Shown: positions 7,517 through 15,392 of the stretch, in pieces | How the letters are laid out: each line of letters begins with the position of its first letter | How positions within the stretch are numbered: position 1 is the stretch's first letter | Assembly: GCF_946481715.1 (NCBI RefSeq) | Contig: NZ_CAMLOV010000060.1 | Location: 1 to 28,832, forward strand | DNA length: 28,832 nucleotides | DNA from: an uncultured Mucilaginibacter sp. | GTDB taxonomy: Bacteria; Bacteroidota; Bacteroidia; Sphingobacteriales; Sphingobacteriaceae | Reading direction: 5' to 3' | Translations under genes and position numbers: made by a program | Notes under the pieces: model-generated | Databases searched by the model: none | What the model saw: only the letters and a program-made list of their open reading frames with translations | Told to the model about the DNA's origin: nothing

Positions 7517-7981
7517 TTATTTAACCAGCAGTTGCGATACTTTCCGGTACAGCCAGGGGCTTAAAAAAATGGCGAGGTAAATGAGGCTGATCCAAGGCTG
7601 GTAATCCACATAAAACTCATGCGCCGGAAAGGCATAAGGGTGGCTGGGGAGTACAAAGCAAAGCCAATCTACCACCATTGCGGCCAGTAGCCATAGCAGG
7701 GCAAGCTGCCAGGTTTCGCCAGCTTGTTGCGTGTCGCTTTTTTTAGCTGCCGGTTTTTTAAAATAGATCCGGGCAAATAGGGGCCATATGATCAGCATAA
7801 CCAATACATGATAGGGCACTGTTGCCAAAAAAGCTTCAGATTTTAGTACGGATACACCGGGCGGCGGTTGAGGTGTTTTGTATATCACTTGGTACGCTAC
7901 CGATATGCCGGTTGCCAATACAGAAACAAGGAGGTAAGCGGCTGCGAACAATAATAATGCGCGGGTGAGATTTAACTTCAT
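7517..7981 (-). CDS. four-TM membrane protein of unknown function
   Basis: A 154-aa protein with four hydrophobic segments (about residues 7-27, 51-70, 91-110 and 131-147) and a basic K/R-rich loop between TM2 and TM3. I recognise no family. It is divergent from the AraC-type regulator gene, with about 99 bp between the starts, which makes it a plausible target of that regulator. It is followed on the same strand by the small exported protein gene. Confidence 0.7.
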   Translation of the reverse strand: MKLNLTRALLLFAAAYLLVSVLATGISVAYQVIYKTPQPPPGVSVLKSEAFLATVPYHVLVMLIIWPLFARIYFKKPAAKKSDTQQAGETWQLALLWLLAAMVVDWLCFVLPSHPYAFPAHEFYVDYQPWISLIYLAIFLSPWLYRKVSQLLVK

Positions 7982-8041
7982 TTTTAGATTGATTTTGTAT
8001 TTTATTTTTTTGCAAGAATACCCGGTTTGCCGCCGCTGTTG

Positions 8042-8069
8042 GTTACATTAGGCGGATTAATAGTTACAT
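8042..8069 (+). promoter_or_regulatory. GTTACAT direct repeat, candidate AraC-type operator
   Basis: Two identical heptamers GTTACAT lie at 8042-8048 and 8063-8069, exactly 21 bp apart (two helical turns), just upstream of the regulator's ribosome binding site (AAAAGGAATT) and start. AraC-family proteins typically bind direct half-sites at about this spacing, so self-regulation or control of the divergent gene is plausible. Confidence 0.4.
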
Positions 8070-8080
8070 AAAAAGGAATT

Positions 8081-9079
8081 ATGGCGTTCACCATGACACA
8101 TGTTCCCGCAGGGCAACTTGCGGATGCGAATGATTTCTTCCTGAAGGGTTTTGACGGCGATATGTTGGTTGAACGATCGGTAGATATTAACAATACCCTT
8201 GTTAACGGGCACTCACACGAATGGTATTTCGATGGCATCAGGATGGCATATTCCGATCTGCGCTTTACCCGCCCCGAACCCTTAAAATGGGACTACCATA
8301 TCGATATAGACCTTATAACCTTCCAAATCAATATCGATGGGACCATATTAATGGAAACCCGCGACGGTGCCACCGTACCTTTTATTAATAGCAGGCAGCA
8401 CAATCTTTTTTACTCCCCCGGCAATGACGGCGACGGTGGCTACCTTAAAAGCGAGCGGTTACGGTCGTCCATGTTTTTTATGCAGTTCACCAAAGAAGCG
8501 TTTCTGCGCCTAACCGCTGATGCCAATGAAGCGCTAACCCAATTTAACGAAAGCGTAATGGGTAATATGCCGGCTACGCTTTCGACTAATAACCTGCCGG
8601 TGGGCGGAGCGATGCTGAGCACAGTCAAAAGCATCATCAATTGCCCTTTTGAAAAAGACCTGAAGAAGATGTACCTGCACTCGAAAGCCATCGAGTTTTT
8701 GGTTTTACAGGCTGAAGCGTGTAACAAAGAAGGTAATATGCCTGTTAGGTATATTACCAGCCCATACGAAAAAGAATGTATGGTACAAGCCCGCGATTAC
8801 CTGGTGGCCAATATGGACAATCCCCCAAGCTTATCTGCGCTTGCAAAAATATGCGGAGTGAATGAGTATAAACTAAAACGTGGGTTTAAAGAAACGTTTG
8901 GTACTACCGTCTTCGGGTACTTATCTGATGCCCGGCTGGAACTTGCAAAAGAGGATATTATAAGTAACAGGAAAAGCTCCGCCGAAATTGCCACGGAGCT
9001 GGGCTATTCCTCGCCCCAGCATTTTAGTAATGCATTTAAAAAGAAATTCGGCCTGTCGCCCAATCAATTCAGGAAATGA
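8081..9079 (+). CDS. AraC family transcriptional regulator
   Basis: A 332-aa regulator with an N-terminal sensing domain (about residues 1-220) and a C-terminal AraC-type double HTH domain (about 235-332). The second HTH carries the family signature: SSAEIATELGYSSPQHFSNA followed by F-K-K-K-F-G-L-S-P-N-Q-F-R-K at the extreme C-terminus. The arrangement resembles PchR-like regulators of Bacteroidota. The ligand is unknown. The ATG at 8081 is preceded by AAGGA at good distance; an alternative ATG at 8093 has no better site. It converges on the PhzF gene and is divergent from the membrane protein gene at 7981. Confidence 0.92.
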   Translation: MAFTMTHVPAGQLADANDFFLKGFDGDMLVERSVDINNTLVNGHSHEWYFDGIRMAYSDLRFTRPEPLKWDYHIDIDLITFQINIDGTILMETRDGATVPFINSRQHNLFYSPGNDGDGGYLKSERLRSSMFFMQFTKEAFLRLTADANEALTQFNESVMGNMPATLSTNNLPVGGAMLSTVKSIINCPFEKDLKKMYLHSKAIEFLVLQAEACNKEGNMPVRYITSPYEKECMVQARDYLVANMDNPPSLSALAKICGVNEYKLKRGFKETFGTTVFGYLSDARLELAKEDIISNRKSSAEIATELGYSSPQHFSNAFKKKFGLSPNQFRK

Positions 9080-9107
9080 TTTTATAAAGAGTTGCGGCTA
9101 ATATTGT

Positions 9108-10019
9108 TTAAACTTCTATAGTCGTCGCAAAAACAGCAACAGCGCTTCCTGTGATGTCAACCTTTACCGGCCATCCGTTTGAAATTGTCACTTTTACATC
9201 CATTTCTCCTGGCCGGCCAATTGCTTCTCCCTGCTTGGCGGTAAAAGAAAACTCCTTGCCGTTAGTTGCAATAATATTGTTGGCTACCAGGTAAGCGCCA
9301 AGAGGCCCGTTAGCATTTCCGGTAACAGGGTCTTCCGGGATGCCAATTGCCGGTGCAAACATCCTGCCATGGGTAAGTATATCAGGGTTGTCGGAATCAA
9401 GGGTAAAAACAAAAAAACCATTGCAGCTCAACTTTAGGCTCAATTGCTTAAGTGCCTCCAGGTTAGGCGAAAGCCTATTTAACGTAAGTTTTGATTTTAT
9501 CCCCACAATAATTTTTGAATGCCCGGTAGATACAATTTGAATGGGGCATTGATCGTCTCTATCGCGTTGCCTTAATCCAAGTGCCCGGAATATCTTTTCC
9601 TGATACGCCACCTTTATTGGTTGGATACTAGCCTCCCCCTGTGTCATCGTTACCTTTATTTTTTCATCGGTACCGGTAATTTCAATAGGTAAGATACCCG
9701 CTTTTGTCTTTTGATAGGACACATCACCGGGTGCCAACCGGTGTTCTAATGCCCGCACAAAGTGTGCAGCTATTGTTGCATGCCCGCAAATAGGTACTTC
9801 GGTAGTCGGCGTAAAAAAACGTACTTCTACATCGTATCCCGCACTACCTTGATTGTTTTGAAAAATAAAGGCCGTTTCAGAATTATTAAGCTCCCGGGCA
9901 ATCAACTGCATCTCTTTTTCTTTAAGCCCATCGGCGTTTGGCACAACACCCGCAGGGTTGCCTGCAAACGGAACCTGTGTAAATGAATTAACCTGGTAAA
10001 CTCGATATGCGTTTTTCAT
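9108..10019 (-). CDS. PhzF family isomerase/epimerase-like protein
   Basis: A 303-aa, full-length PhzF-fold protein, cytoplasmic. It has the two-lobed family hallmarks: VNSFTQVPFAGNPAGVV at the start, catalytic glutamate in NNSETAF (E48), the GHATIAAHF turn, a G-K-S-K-like central linker and DPVTGNANGPLGAYL in the second lobe. Known members isomerise or epimerise small carboxylated substrates. Phenazine biosynthesis itself is not indicated because no other phz genes are present. It lies 78 bp downstream of the Lrp/AsnC regulator on the same strand, which suggests amino-acid-linked control. Confidence 0.92.
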   Translation of the reverse strand: MKNAYRVYQVNSFTQVPFAGNPAGVVPNADGLKEKEMQLIARELNNSETAFIFQNNQGSAGYDVEVRFFTPTTEVPICGHATIAAHFVRALEHRLAPGDVSYQKTKAGILPIEITGTDEKIKVTMTQGEASIQPIKVAYQEKIFRALGLRQRDRDDQCPIQIVSTGHSKIIVGIKSKLTLNRLSPNLEALKQLSLKLSCNGFFVFTLDSDNPDILTHGRMFAPAIGIPEDPVTGNANGPLGAYLVANNIIATNGKEFSFTAKQGEAIGRPGEMDVKVTISNGWPVKVDITGSAVAVFATTIEV

Positions 10020-10097
10020 GAATTAGTGTGTAAATAAGCCTTAAATTTTATAAATGCCATTCAAATTGCTGCCGCAGTTAGCCGGATACTCTAACTA

Positions 10098-10553
10098 CTA
10101 TTTTAAAGGCCTGGCAGGTAAAGTGATGATCTTATGCGCCACGGGAACCGATAGGGTTGAAAAGGTAGTGGTTTCGCCAAATTTCGAAAACTTTTCGAGT
10201 AGGCCGCCCAAATCAGGCACCGACCGAACGGTAACAGCGACGAAAAAACAATAGTCGCCTGTAGTGTGGATAATGTCGGTTACGCCCTCCAACTGGCTGG
10301 CCTCTTTAATAAACGCGTTTATATAGCTTTGAGGAAGCTTAATGCCTATCCAGGCCTTTTGCCCGTAGCCAAGCCGTGCAAAGTCTATTTCTGTTGCAAA
10401 ACCCTTAATAATGCCCTCGTCCTGCATGCGTTTGATCCTTTCGGCAACGGCGGGGCCGGTTAATCCCACCCGCCTGCCAATCTCGGCATGGCTCAGCCGC
10501 GCATCTATCTGTAGCTGGTTCAGTATCGCAAAATGTAATTCATCGGGCTGCAT
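10098..10553 (-). CDS. Lrp/AsnC family transcriptional regulator
   Basis: A 151-aa regulator with an N-terminal AsnC-type winged HTH (about residues 5-60; LSHAEIGRRVGLTGPAVAER contains the recognition helix). A C-terminal RAM ligand-binding/oligomerisation domain spans about 65-145, with the conserved T-G-D-Y-C-F turn. Such proteins respond to amino acids or related metabolites and often self-regulate. It is upstream of the PhzF gene and divergent from the alpha/beta hydrolase. Palindromic elements fill the shared promoter region (10555-10629). Confidence 0.93.
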   Translation of the reverse strand: MQPDELHFAILNQLQIDARLSHAEIGRRVGLTGPAVAERIKRMQDEGIIKGFATEIDFARLGYGQKAWIGIKLPQSYINAFIKEASQLEGVTDIIHTTGDYCFFVAVTVRSVPDLGGLLEKFSKFGETTTFSTLSVPVAHKIITLPARPLK

Positions 10554-10554
10554 A

Positions 10555-10629
10555 GTAAATATTATTTATTTCGATTCGAAAGTTTTTGCCGTTTATTCTG
10601 TGGAAACAAAGGCTAATCTAAATATTTAC
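10555..10629. promoter_or_regulatory. nested dyads in the Lrp/alpha-beta hydrolase divergent promoter region
   Basis: A perfect 13-bp palindrome TTTCGA-T-TCGAAA lies at 10569-10581. It is bracketed by a 9-bp inverted pair, GTAAATATT (10555-10563) and AATATTTAC (10621-10629). Lrp-type octamers commonly bind several dyads in such regions, so these are candidate autoregulatory sites. Confidence 0.4.
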
Positions 10630-10669
10630 CGGTCCATCTTTGCGGTTTACAAATGATAATAACACAAAA

Positions 10670-11563
10670 ATGACTGAGTTAACAATCCCGGGCGTACCCG
10701 CCCTTACCCATGGAATGGCCGTAATCGACGCTTCCACACGAATCCACTATGTTATGGCAGGCAGCGGCGACCGCATTATAGTTCTTTTGCATGGCTTCCC
10801 GCAAACCTGGTGGGAGTGGCGGTCAATCATACCCCAGCTTATCGACGCGGGCTATAGAGTGATAGTGCCTGATTACCGTGGCGCCGGGCACTCCTGGAAA
10901 CCAGCATCCGGTTACGACAAACAAACAATGGCTCAAGACATTCATAAATTACTGAACGAGCATTTAAAGATTACCACACCCATTATTATGGTCGGGCATG
11001 ATATAGGGCTAATGGTAGCTTACGCCTATGCCCAGCAATATCGAAACCATGTTTCGCACCTGGTGGTTATAGACGCGCCTTTACCGGGTACAAAGGCCTT
11101 CGATATGATCCGTACCGATCCGAGGGTTTGGCATTTTGCGTTCCATACGGTTAGGGATGTGCCCGAAGCGTTAATATCAGGCCGCGAACGGCAATACCTG
11201 CAACCGTTTTTTAACCACCGTATCTTTAATACCGCTGCCATTACACCAGAGGATATGGAAGTATTTATCGCCGCATATTCTGCGCCCGGTGCCATACGCG
11301 CCGGCATGGAAGTTTACCGTGCATTTGACCAGGACATTCTCGACAACAGCAAAAGCCTCGAACAAAATGGCAAGTTGACAATACCTGTGTTAGCGGTGGG
11401 GGGCGAAATAAGTACTAGCGGCGCGTTGATGGGGGATATGATGAAAGAGGTTGCTGAAAATGTAACAGCAGTTCGTATTACAGGTACGGCACATTGGGTT
11501 GTGGAAGAAAACCCTGAAGATTTGCTGGCCGCGTTCTTTTCATTTATGAAAAATGGCAAATAA
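10670..11563 (+). CDS. alpha/beta hydrolase, epoxide hydrolase/dehalogenase type
   Basis: A 297-aa alpha/beta hydrolase with oxyanion motif HGFPQTWW (41-48) and nucleophile elbow GHDIG with Asp111 as nucleophile. The C-terminal catalytic histidine is near H275 in G-T-A-H-W-V-V-E-E. An aspartate nucleophile with the W-rich HGFP motif is typical of soluble epoxide hydrolases and fluoroacetate/haloalkane dehalogenases, not serine esterases. The frame extends upstream to a TTG at 10640, but the ATG at 10670 gives the natural N-terminus. It is divergent from the Lrp regulator, which may control it. No signal peptide is evident. Confidence 0.9.
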   Translation: MTELTIPGVPALTHGMAVIDASTRIHYVMAGSGDRIIVLLHGFPQTWWEWRSIIPQLIDAGYRVIVPDYRGAGHSWKPASGYDKQTMAQDIHKLLNEHLKITTPIIMVGHDIGLMVAYAYAQQYRNHVSHLVVIDAPLPGTKAFDMIRTDPRVWHFAFHTVRDVPEALISGRERQYLQPFFNHRIFNTAAITPEDMEVFIAAYSAPGAIRAGMEVYRAFDQDILDNSKSLEQNGKLTIPVLAVGGEISTSGALMGDMMKEVAENVTAVRITGTAHWVVEENPEDLLAAFFSFMKNGK

Positions 11564-11635
11564 AATGTAACTGCAGGTAAGTTGTGAGAGGAAAACTAAA
11601 GTTAAGGCAAATCAGGTTAGGAGGGGTGCTGGTTT

Positions 11636-12427
11636 TTATACATTCACAGCCGCTCCGCTGAGGGTTAAATATTCGCTGATAGTACCAAACGGCAGGCCCT
11701 TTCCCTTAAAGCTGACTAGAAGGCTTTCCATCCGCTTTAGCATTTGCTCGCCGCTGTTTTTGCTCACATAAGCGGGGAAACCAAATTTAGCGTTATCCTT
11801 AAGGTTAGTAAACTCCCATGGGTGGTAGTACAGGTTAAGGTATTTATCTGTCCGGTAGGTTTTATGGCACAGGTATTTGTAAAACCATAAAGGGAAGTTA
11901 TGCAACGATAGCCAAAACAGCGGTAGCCGTAATAAAGGGCTAACAGACGCTGGGAGTTGCAGCACCTTACTTTGCCAAAACAAGGTACGCGGAACGTTGA
12001 GGTTGTTATACCTCCCGGGTAACCAGGTGGGGTTGATGGAGCTGTTATAAAGGTAGCCTGCTTTATGTACTTCCGCCTCATCAACCGGCATCATGCGGGC
12101 CATGCGGTAGCCGGTTATGGGTTGCCCGGTAGTTTTTTCGAGCACCAATTTAGAGCTAAGCAGGTGCGCGGGTTCAAATTTCGAATGGTAGTAGCCGTGC
12201 GATGCTACCTCGTGTCCTTCGGCAACCATTTGTTTCACCAATTCTGGCCTGGCAAGGGCAAAGGTGGCGGTACAAAAAAAAGTAGCCGCTACCTGCTGCC
12301 TTTTCAAAAGCTCCAGTATAATTTTGGTGCCGGCTGCGGATATGTTTATCTGCTCAGCAAAAGAAATGGATTTGCCGTATTCCAGCGGCATATCAAATTC
12401 CTCTACATCAAAGCTCAATAAGATCAT
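11636..12427 (-). CDS. polysaccharide deacetylase family protein
   Basis: A 263-aa NodB-homology (CE4-like) protein without signal peptide. The first motif FDVEEFD supplies the catalytic base/metal Asp (D7), and the metal-binding H-x3-H is SHGYYH (H77, H81). The GYRMAR segment corresponds to motif 3, and LYYHPWEF to the later His motif. The FDVEE form and the H-P-W-E-F ending match the group linked to exopolysaccharide biosynthesis (DUF3473-like). It is the last gene of a minus-strand operon with a GT2 and a GT87-like protein, and overlaps the GT2 gene by 20 bp. It probably de-N-acetylates an envelope glycan or glycolipid intermediate in the cytoplasm. Confidence 0.9.
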   Translation of the reverse strand: MILLSFDVEEFDMPLEYGKSISFAEQINISAAGTKIILELLKRQQVAATFFCTATFALARPELVKQMVAEGHEVASHGYYHSKFEPAHLLSSKLVLEKTTGQPITGYRMARMMPVDEAEVHKAGYLYNSSINPTWLPGRYNNLNVPRTLFWQSKVLQLPASVSPLLRLPLFWLSLHNFPLWFYKYLCHKTYRTDKYLNLYYHPWEFTNLKDNAKFGFPAYVSKNSGEQMLKRMESLLVSFKGKGLPFGTISEYLTLSGAAVNV

Positions 12428-13415
12428 ACTGGCGTTGCTTTAAACTGCTGCTTTCTATCACATAATTTGGCCTCAGCTTGGTTTGCAGGAATATTTTGCC
12501 CACATAAATACCAATAATACCCATAATAATGAGCTGTAAGCCACCCAAAAAGAATATCGACATTAATATAGATGCCCAGCCTGCCGAAGCATAACCTACT
12601 ATTGCGTGCCCCATATAATAGCTATACAGTACATATGGCAGGCAAACACCCGTTAGGGTAGAGAAAGCAAAGCCCAGGTAAACCGCAAAGTACAGCGGGC
12701 GTATGCTAAACGAGGTGATGCCCTGGAACGCAAAACGTACCATTTTGATGAACGAGTATTTGCTTTTGCCCGAGTGGCGCGGGTCTGCAATGTAGTTGAT
12801 GCCATATTGCGAAAAACCCAGCCATTTGATGATGCCACGCAAAAAGGGGTCTATCTCTTTAAACTGCAACAGTGCATCCGCAACCTTGCGGTCAATAAGG
12901 CGGAAGTCGGCTGTGCCAGGTTCCAGGTTTATCTCGCTCATGCGGTTTGCAAGCGCGTAAAACATATTGGATGTTGTGCGTTTAAAAAAGGAAGTTTCGG
13001 CAGCAGATTTACGTTTACTGTAAACAATATCATAACCTTCTTCCCATTTCGCCAAAAAAGCGGGGATCAGTTCTGGCGGGTGCTGCAGGTCGCCATCCAT
13101 ACAAATAATGCAGTGCCCGTCGGCGTAATCCAATCCGGCTTTCAATGCATTTTGGTGACCAAAATTACGGCTCAATTTTATATAATGGATGCGGTTATCC
13201 TGTGTGTTGAGGGTTTTGAGGAGGCTGGCAGTTTCGTCTTTGCTTCCGTCGTCCACAAAAATAAATTCGTAGTCGTAAGGCTGCGCGGCAAACACCTTTC
13301 GTAGGCCTTGTATCAGTATAGGCAGGTTTTGCTCTTCATTGAACGCAGGCACAACTACCGACACCTTTTTTTGGCGGCCGTTGGCATTGCTGGTTAAATG
13401 GTTTGGGTATCTCAT
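12408..13415 (-). CDS. family 2 glycosyltransferase with C-terminal membrane anchors (GtrB/DPM1-like)
   Basis: A 335-aa GT-A glycosyltransferase. VSVVVPAFNEEQN opens the fold at about residue 18, FVDDGSKDET carries a nucleotide-binding Asp pair (about 54-63), and MDGDLQHPPE is the DXD-type motif (about 106-115). The acceptor-side R-D-like loop is followed by two C-terminal TM helices (about 235-260 and 275-300). This architecture is that of polyprenyl-phosphate sugar transferases such as GtrB, ArnC and DPMS, which load a sugar on a lipid carrier at the inner membrane. Both flanking genes overlap it (4 bp upstream, 20 bp downstream), so the three form one tightly coupled operon. Confidence 0.93.
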   Translation of the reverse strand: MRYPNHLTSNANGRQKKVSVVVPAFNEEQNLPILIQGLRKVFAAQPYDYEFIFVDDGSKDETASLLKTLNTQDNRIHYIKLSRNFGHQNALKAGLDYADGHCIICMDGDLQHPPELIPAFLAKWEEGYDIVYSKRKSAAETSFFKRTTSNMFYALANRMSEINLEPGTADFRLIDRKVADALLQFKEIDPFLRGIIKWLGFSQYGINYIADPRHSGKSKYSFIKMVRFAFQGITSFSIRPLYFAVYLGFAFSTLTGVCLPYVLYSYYMGHAIVGYASAGWASILMSIFFLGGLQLIIMGIIGIYVGKIFLQTKLRPNYVIESSSLKQRQYDLIEL

Positions 13416-14632
13416 ATAGTTTTAGGGGCAGGGGAGATAAAATCAGGGGTTTGGTTAATTGGTGATAGTTGATTTGCGGGCTTTTTCACCAGCATTTCGT
13501 TAATTATGGCAAGCCATACCAACAGGCAGGGCAATACCTTTAGCGAATAGGGCAACATATAATTGGTTTTGATGTAGCCGGGGAAAATATCGGTTCGGAA
13601 GAGCGTGCCAAAATAAATTGCGAACGCAAACAGGGCTATTTGCCACTTTGCGAATGGCCGAGGCGCCGACACAAACCAAATTGCAATGCCTGTAAAAGCT
13701 ATGATATAGGTGCATTGTTCGGACCCGGTGCTGAACAACACTACAAATAACAGGCAAGAGGCCAGCATCAGCAGTTTGGGCCGCAGCCCTTCGGCCATAT
13801 AATTTTTAAAGTTAGATAAGGCAAACAGCGCGAGGCCGGTTAGCAATACCGGCAGTATGTTTATTGGGTGGCCCAAAATGCGGCGTGTCATCCCCATTAC
13901 AGATATATCCTGGTTACCATTGGCCATCACTAAGTTTTCGGCGTTCTTATGTACCAGCGAATGGTACCAATCCAGGTAGGAGCGGGCAATAAACTGCGGC
14001 GAAAAAAATAACATCGGCATTACAAAAAGTACGACTGCCCATACCGCCAGGCCTAAAACAAATTGCTTTTTTTGTTTGGATAGCAAAAAGAATACGATTC
14101 CGATAACGCCGTAAAGCTTGATGAACAATCCCAACATAATAAACAGCGTTGCCCAAAAATCTTTTTTCTTATCTACCAGCACCCAGGTAATAACCAATAA
14201 GCCTGCAATGGCACCATTGGTTTGATACTCTTTTAGCGAGAATATAAGTTCTTGCGTACAAATGATGCAGATGATGTTTTTTTGGAGTTTATTAAGCGGT
14301 AATTGCCTAATAGCAACGAAGAGGAAAACTGCATTACAAACCTGCCAAAGATAAATGCCCAATTGCCCTAAAACTGCAAATGGGGCTATAATGACACAAA
14401 ATATAGGCCCATAATGGTTACTGTCGAAATAATATTGCGGATAAGTGGCGTACAAATTTTGCGCCACGGAGGCGTTAAAATAAGTGTACTTAAATATAAG
14501 ATAATTATTAATTGACCCGTAACCGAGGTTTTTGAAGGTATAAAAAACGGCGATGAATATCCAGGCGGATAAAATCGCATATTTATTATTCAGGAATTTG
14601 TAAAACAGGTTTAATTGCCCCTTATCGGCCAT
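13412..14632 (-). CDS. GT87-like integral membrane mannosyl/glycosyltransferase (DUF2029 type)
   Basis: A 406-aa polytopic protein with about ten TM helices. An acidic periplasmic loop after TM1-2 contains Y-F-D-S-N-H-Y-G-P-I-F, and a later loop has K-L-Y-G-V-I-G and W-Y-H-S-L-V-H-K-N. This pattern fits GT-C transferases of the GT87/DUF2029 family, which use polyprenyl-phosphate sugars on the periplasmic face. That matches the downstream gene, which should make such a donor. Its stop overlaps the GT2 start (ATGA, 4 bp). It is the first gene of the operon; no convincing TAnnTTTG promoter was found upstream. Confidence 0.82.
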   Translation of the reverse strand: MADKGQLNLFYKFLNNKYAILSAWIFIAVFYTFKNLGYGSINNYLIFKYTYFNASVAQNLYATYPQYYFDSNHYGPIFCVIIAPFAVLGQLGIYLWQVCNAVFLFVAIRQLPLNKLQKNIICIICTQELIFSLKEYQTNGAIAGLLVITWVLVDKKKDFWATLFIMLGLFIKLYGVIGIVFFLLSKQKKQFVLGLAVWAVVLFVMPMLFFSPQFIARSYLDWYHSLVHKNAENLVMANGNQDISVMGMTRRILGHPINILPVLLTGLALFALSNFKNYMAEGLRPKLLMLASCLLFVVLFSTGSEQCTYIIAFTGIAIWFVSAPRPFAKWQIALFAFAIYFGTLFRTDIFPGYIKTNYMLPYSLKVLPCLLVWLAIINEMLVKKPANQLSPINQTPDFISPAPKTI

Positions 14633-14892
14633 TGTATTTTTCTTGTTACTTATCCACTATACGGCATAAGCCGGCCTAATGAAACAGCGGTTTATACAAT
14701 AGTTGTGAATTAATTAGGCTATAAAAATAACACTTTTTTTTAATTTGTATTTAAAATGTTACAAAAAACTGCGTGCGCACTATTCTTGCCTTTTGCGCCC
14801 TGGGTAGCATATAAAATTGTGAAATTTTATGCCACTTCAACAGCAAACAATATTCCGGGTTTATTATTAGTACATAACAATTGCTTAACATT
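14633..14892. other. 260-bp divergent intergenic region with AT-rich dyads
   Basis: No open frame of interest. Two dyads are visible. One is a 7-bp pair, GCCTAAT (14674-14680) and ATTAGGC (14713-14719), on the glycan-operon side. The other is a longer imperfect hairpin at 14807-14832 on the DUF421 side: GCAT, a 2-nt bulge, AAAATT, loop GTGA, AATTTT, ATGC. Either may control the divergent genes. A consensus promoter was not found on either strand. Confidence 0.45.
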
Positions 14893-15381
14893 ATGGATAT
14901 AATTATTAAAGTATTTGGAGAGGGGAAAGATCTTACGATGCTGCAAATGAGCGCACGGGCCTTTGTGGTTTATTTTATTGCGCTCGTGCTTATACGCATT
15001 TCGGGCAAGCGCACATTCGGCAAAAAATCAGCGTTCGATACATGTATATCCATCATCGTCGGGGCCGTTTTAAGCCGGGCTATCGTTGGTGCTTCGCCAT
15101 TTGCATCTACCGTGGCCGGCAGCCTTGCTTTGGTACTATTGCACCGGGCTTTGGGCATGGCAATCCTCTATAACAAAACCTTCGGTAAGCTGCTGAAAGG
15201 CGAGAAAGTACTATTATTTAAAAATGGAAATGTGCTAGAACAAAACCTGCGCAAGTGCCTCATTACACATGATGACCTGATAAGCGATGTTCGGCTGAAA
15301 GCAAACGCCAAAAGCTTAGATAGTGTTGAGGAAATATATATGGAAAACAGCGGAGAATTAAGTATTATATTAAAAAAATAG
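14893..15381 (+). CDS. DUF421 (YetF-like) membrane protein
   Basis: A 162-aa protein with three N-terminal membrane segments (about residues 20-40, 50-68 and 72-92) and a small cytoplasmic DUF421/YetF domain (about 93-162). Recognisable elements are ISGKRTFGKKSAFDTCISIIVG-like sequence between TM1 and TM2 and the L-L-K-G-E-K-V-L-L-F-K-N-G segment that opens the soluble domain. The biochemical role of the family is unknown, and a stress link has been suggested for Bacillus homologues. The frame reaches a TTG at 14881, but the ATG at 14893 is the natural start. It converges on the SDR gene with only 11 bp between stops. Confidence 0.88.
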   Translation: MDIIIKVFGEGKDLTMLQMSARAFVVYFIALVLIRISGKRTFGKKSAFDTCISIIVGAVLSRAIVGASPFASTVAGSLALVLLHRALGMAILYNKTFGKLLKGEKVLLFKNGNVLEQNLRKCLITHDDLISDVRLKANAKSLDSVEEIYMENSGELSIILKK

Positions 15382-15392
15382 CAATGGAGGTG

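Noticed and set aside
10640..10669. TTG start extending the alpha/beta hydrolase by ten residues
   Set aside because: The extension (R-F-T-N-D-N-N-T-K) has no family support, and the ATG at 10670 gives the natural length.
14770..14782. GTGCGCAC palindrome upstream of the DUF421 gene
   Set aside because: An 8-bp palindrome alone is expected by chance in this length and has no supporting context.
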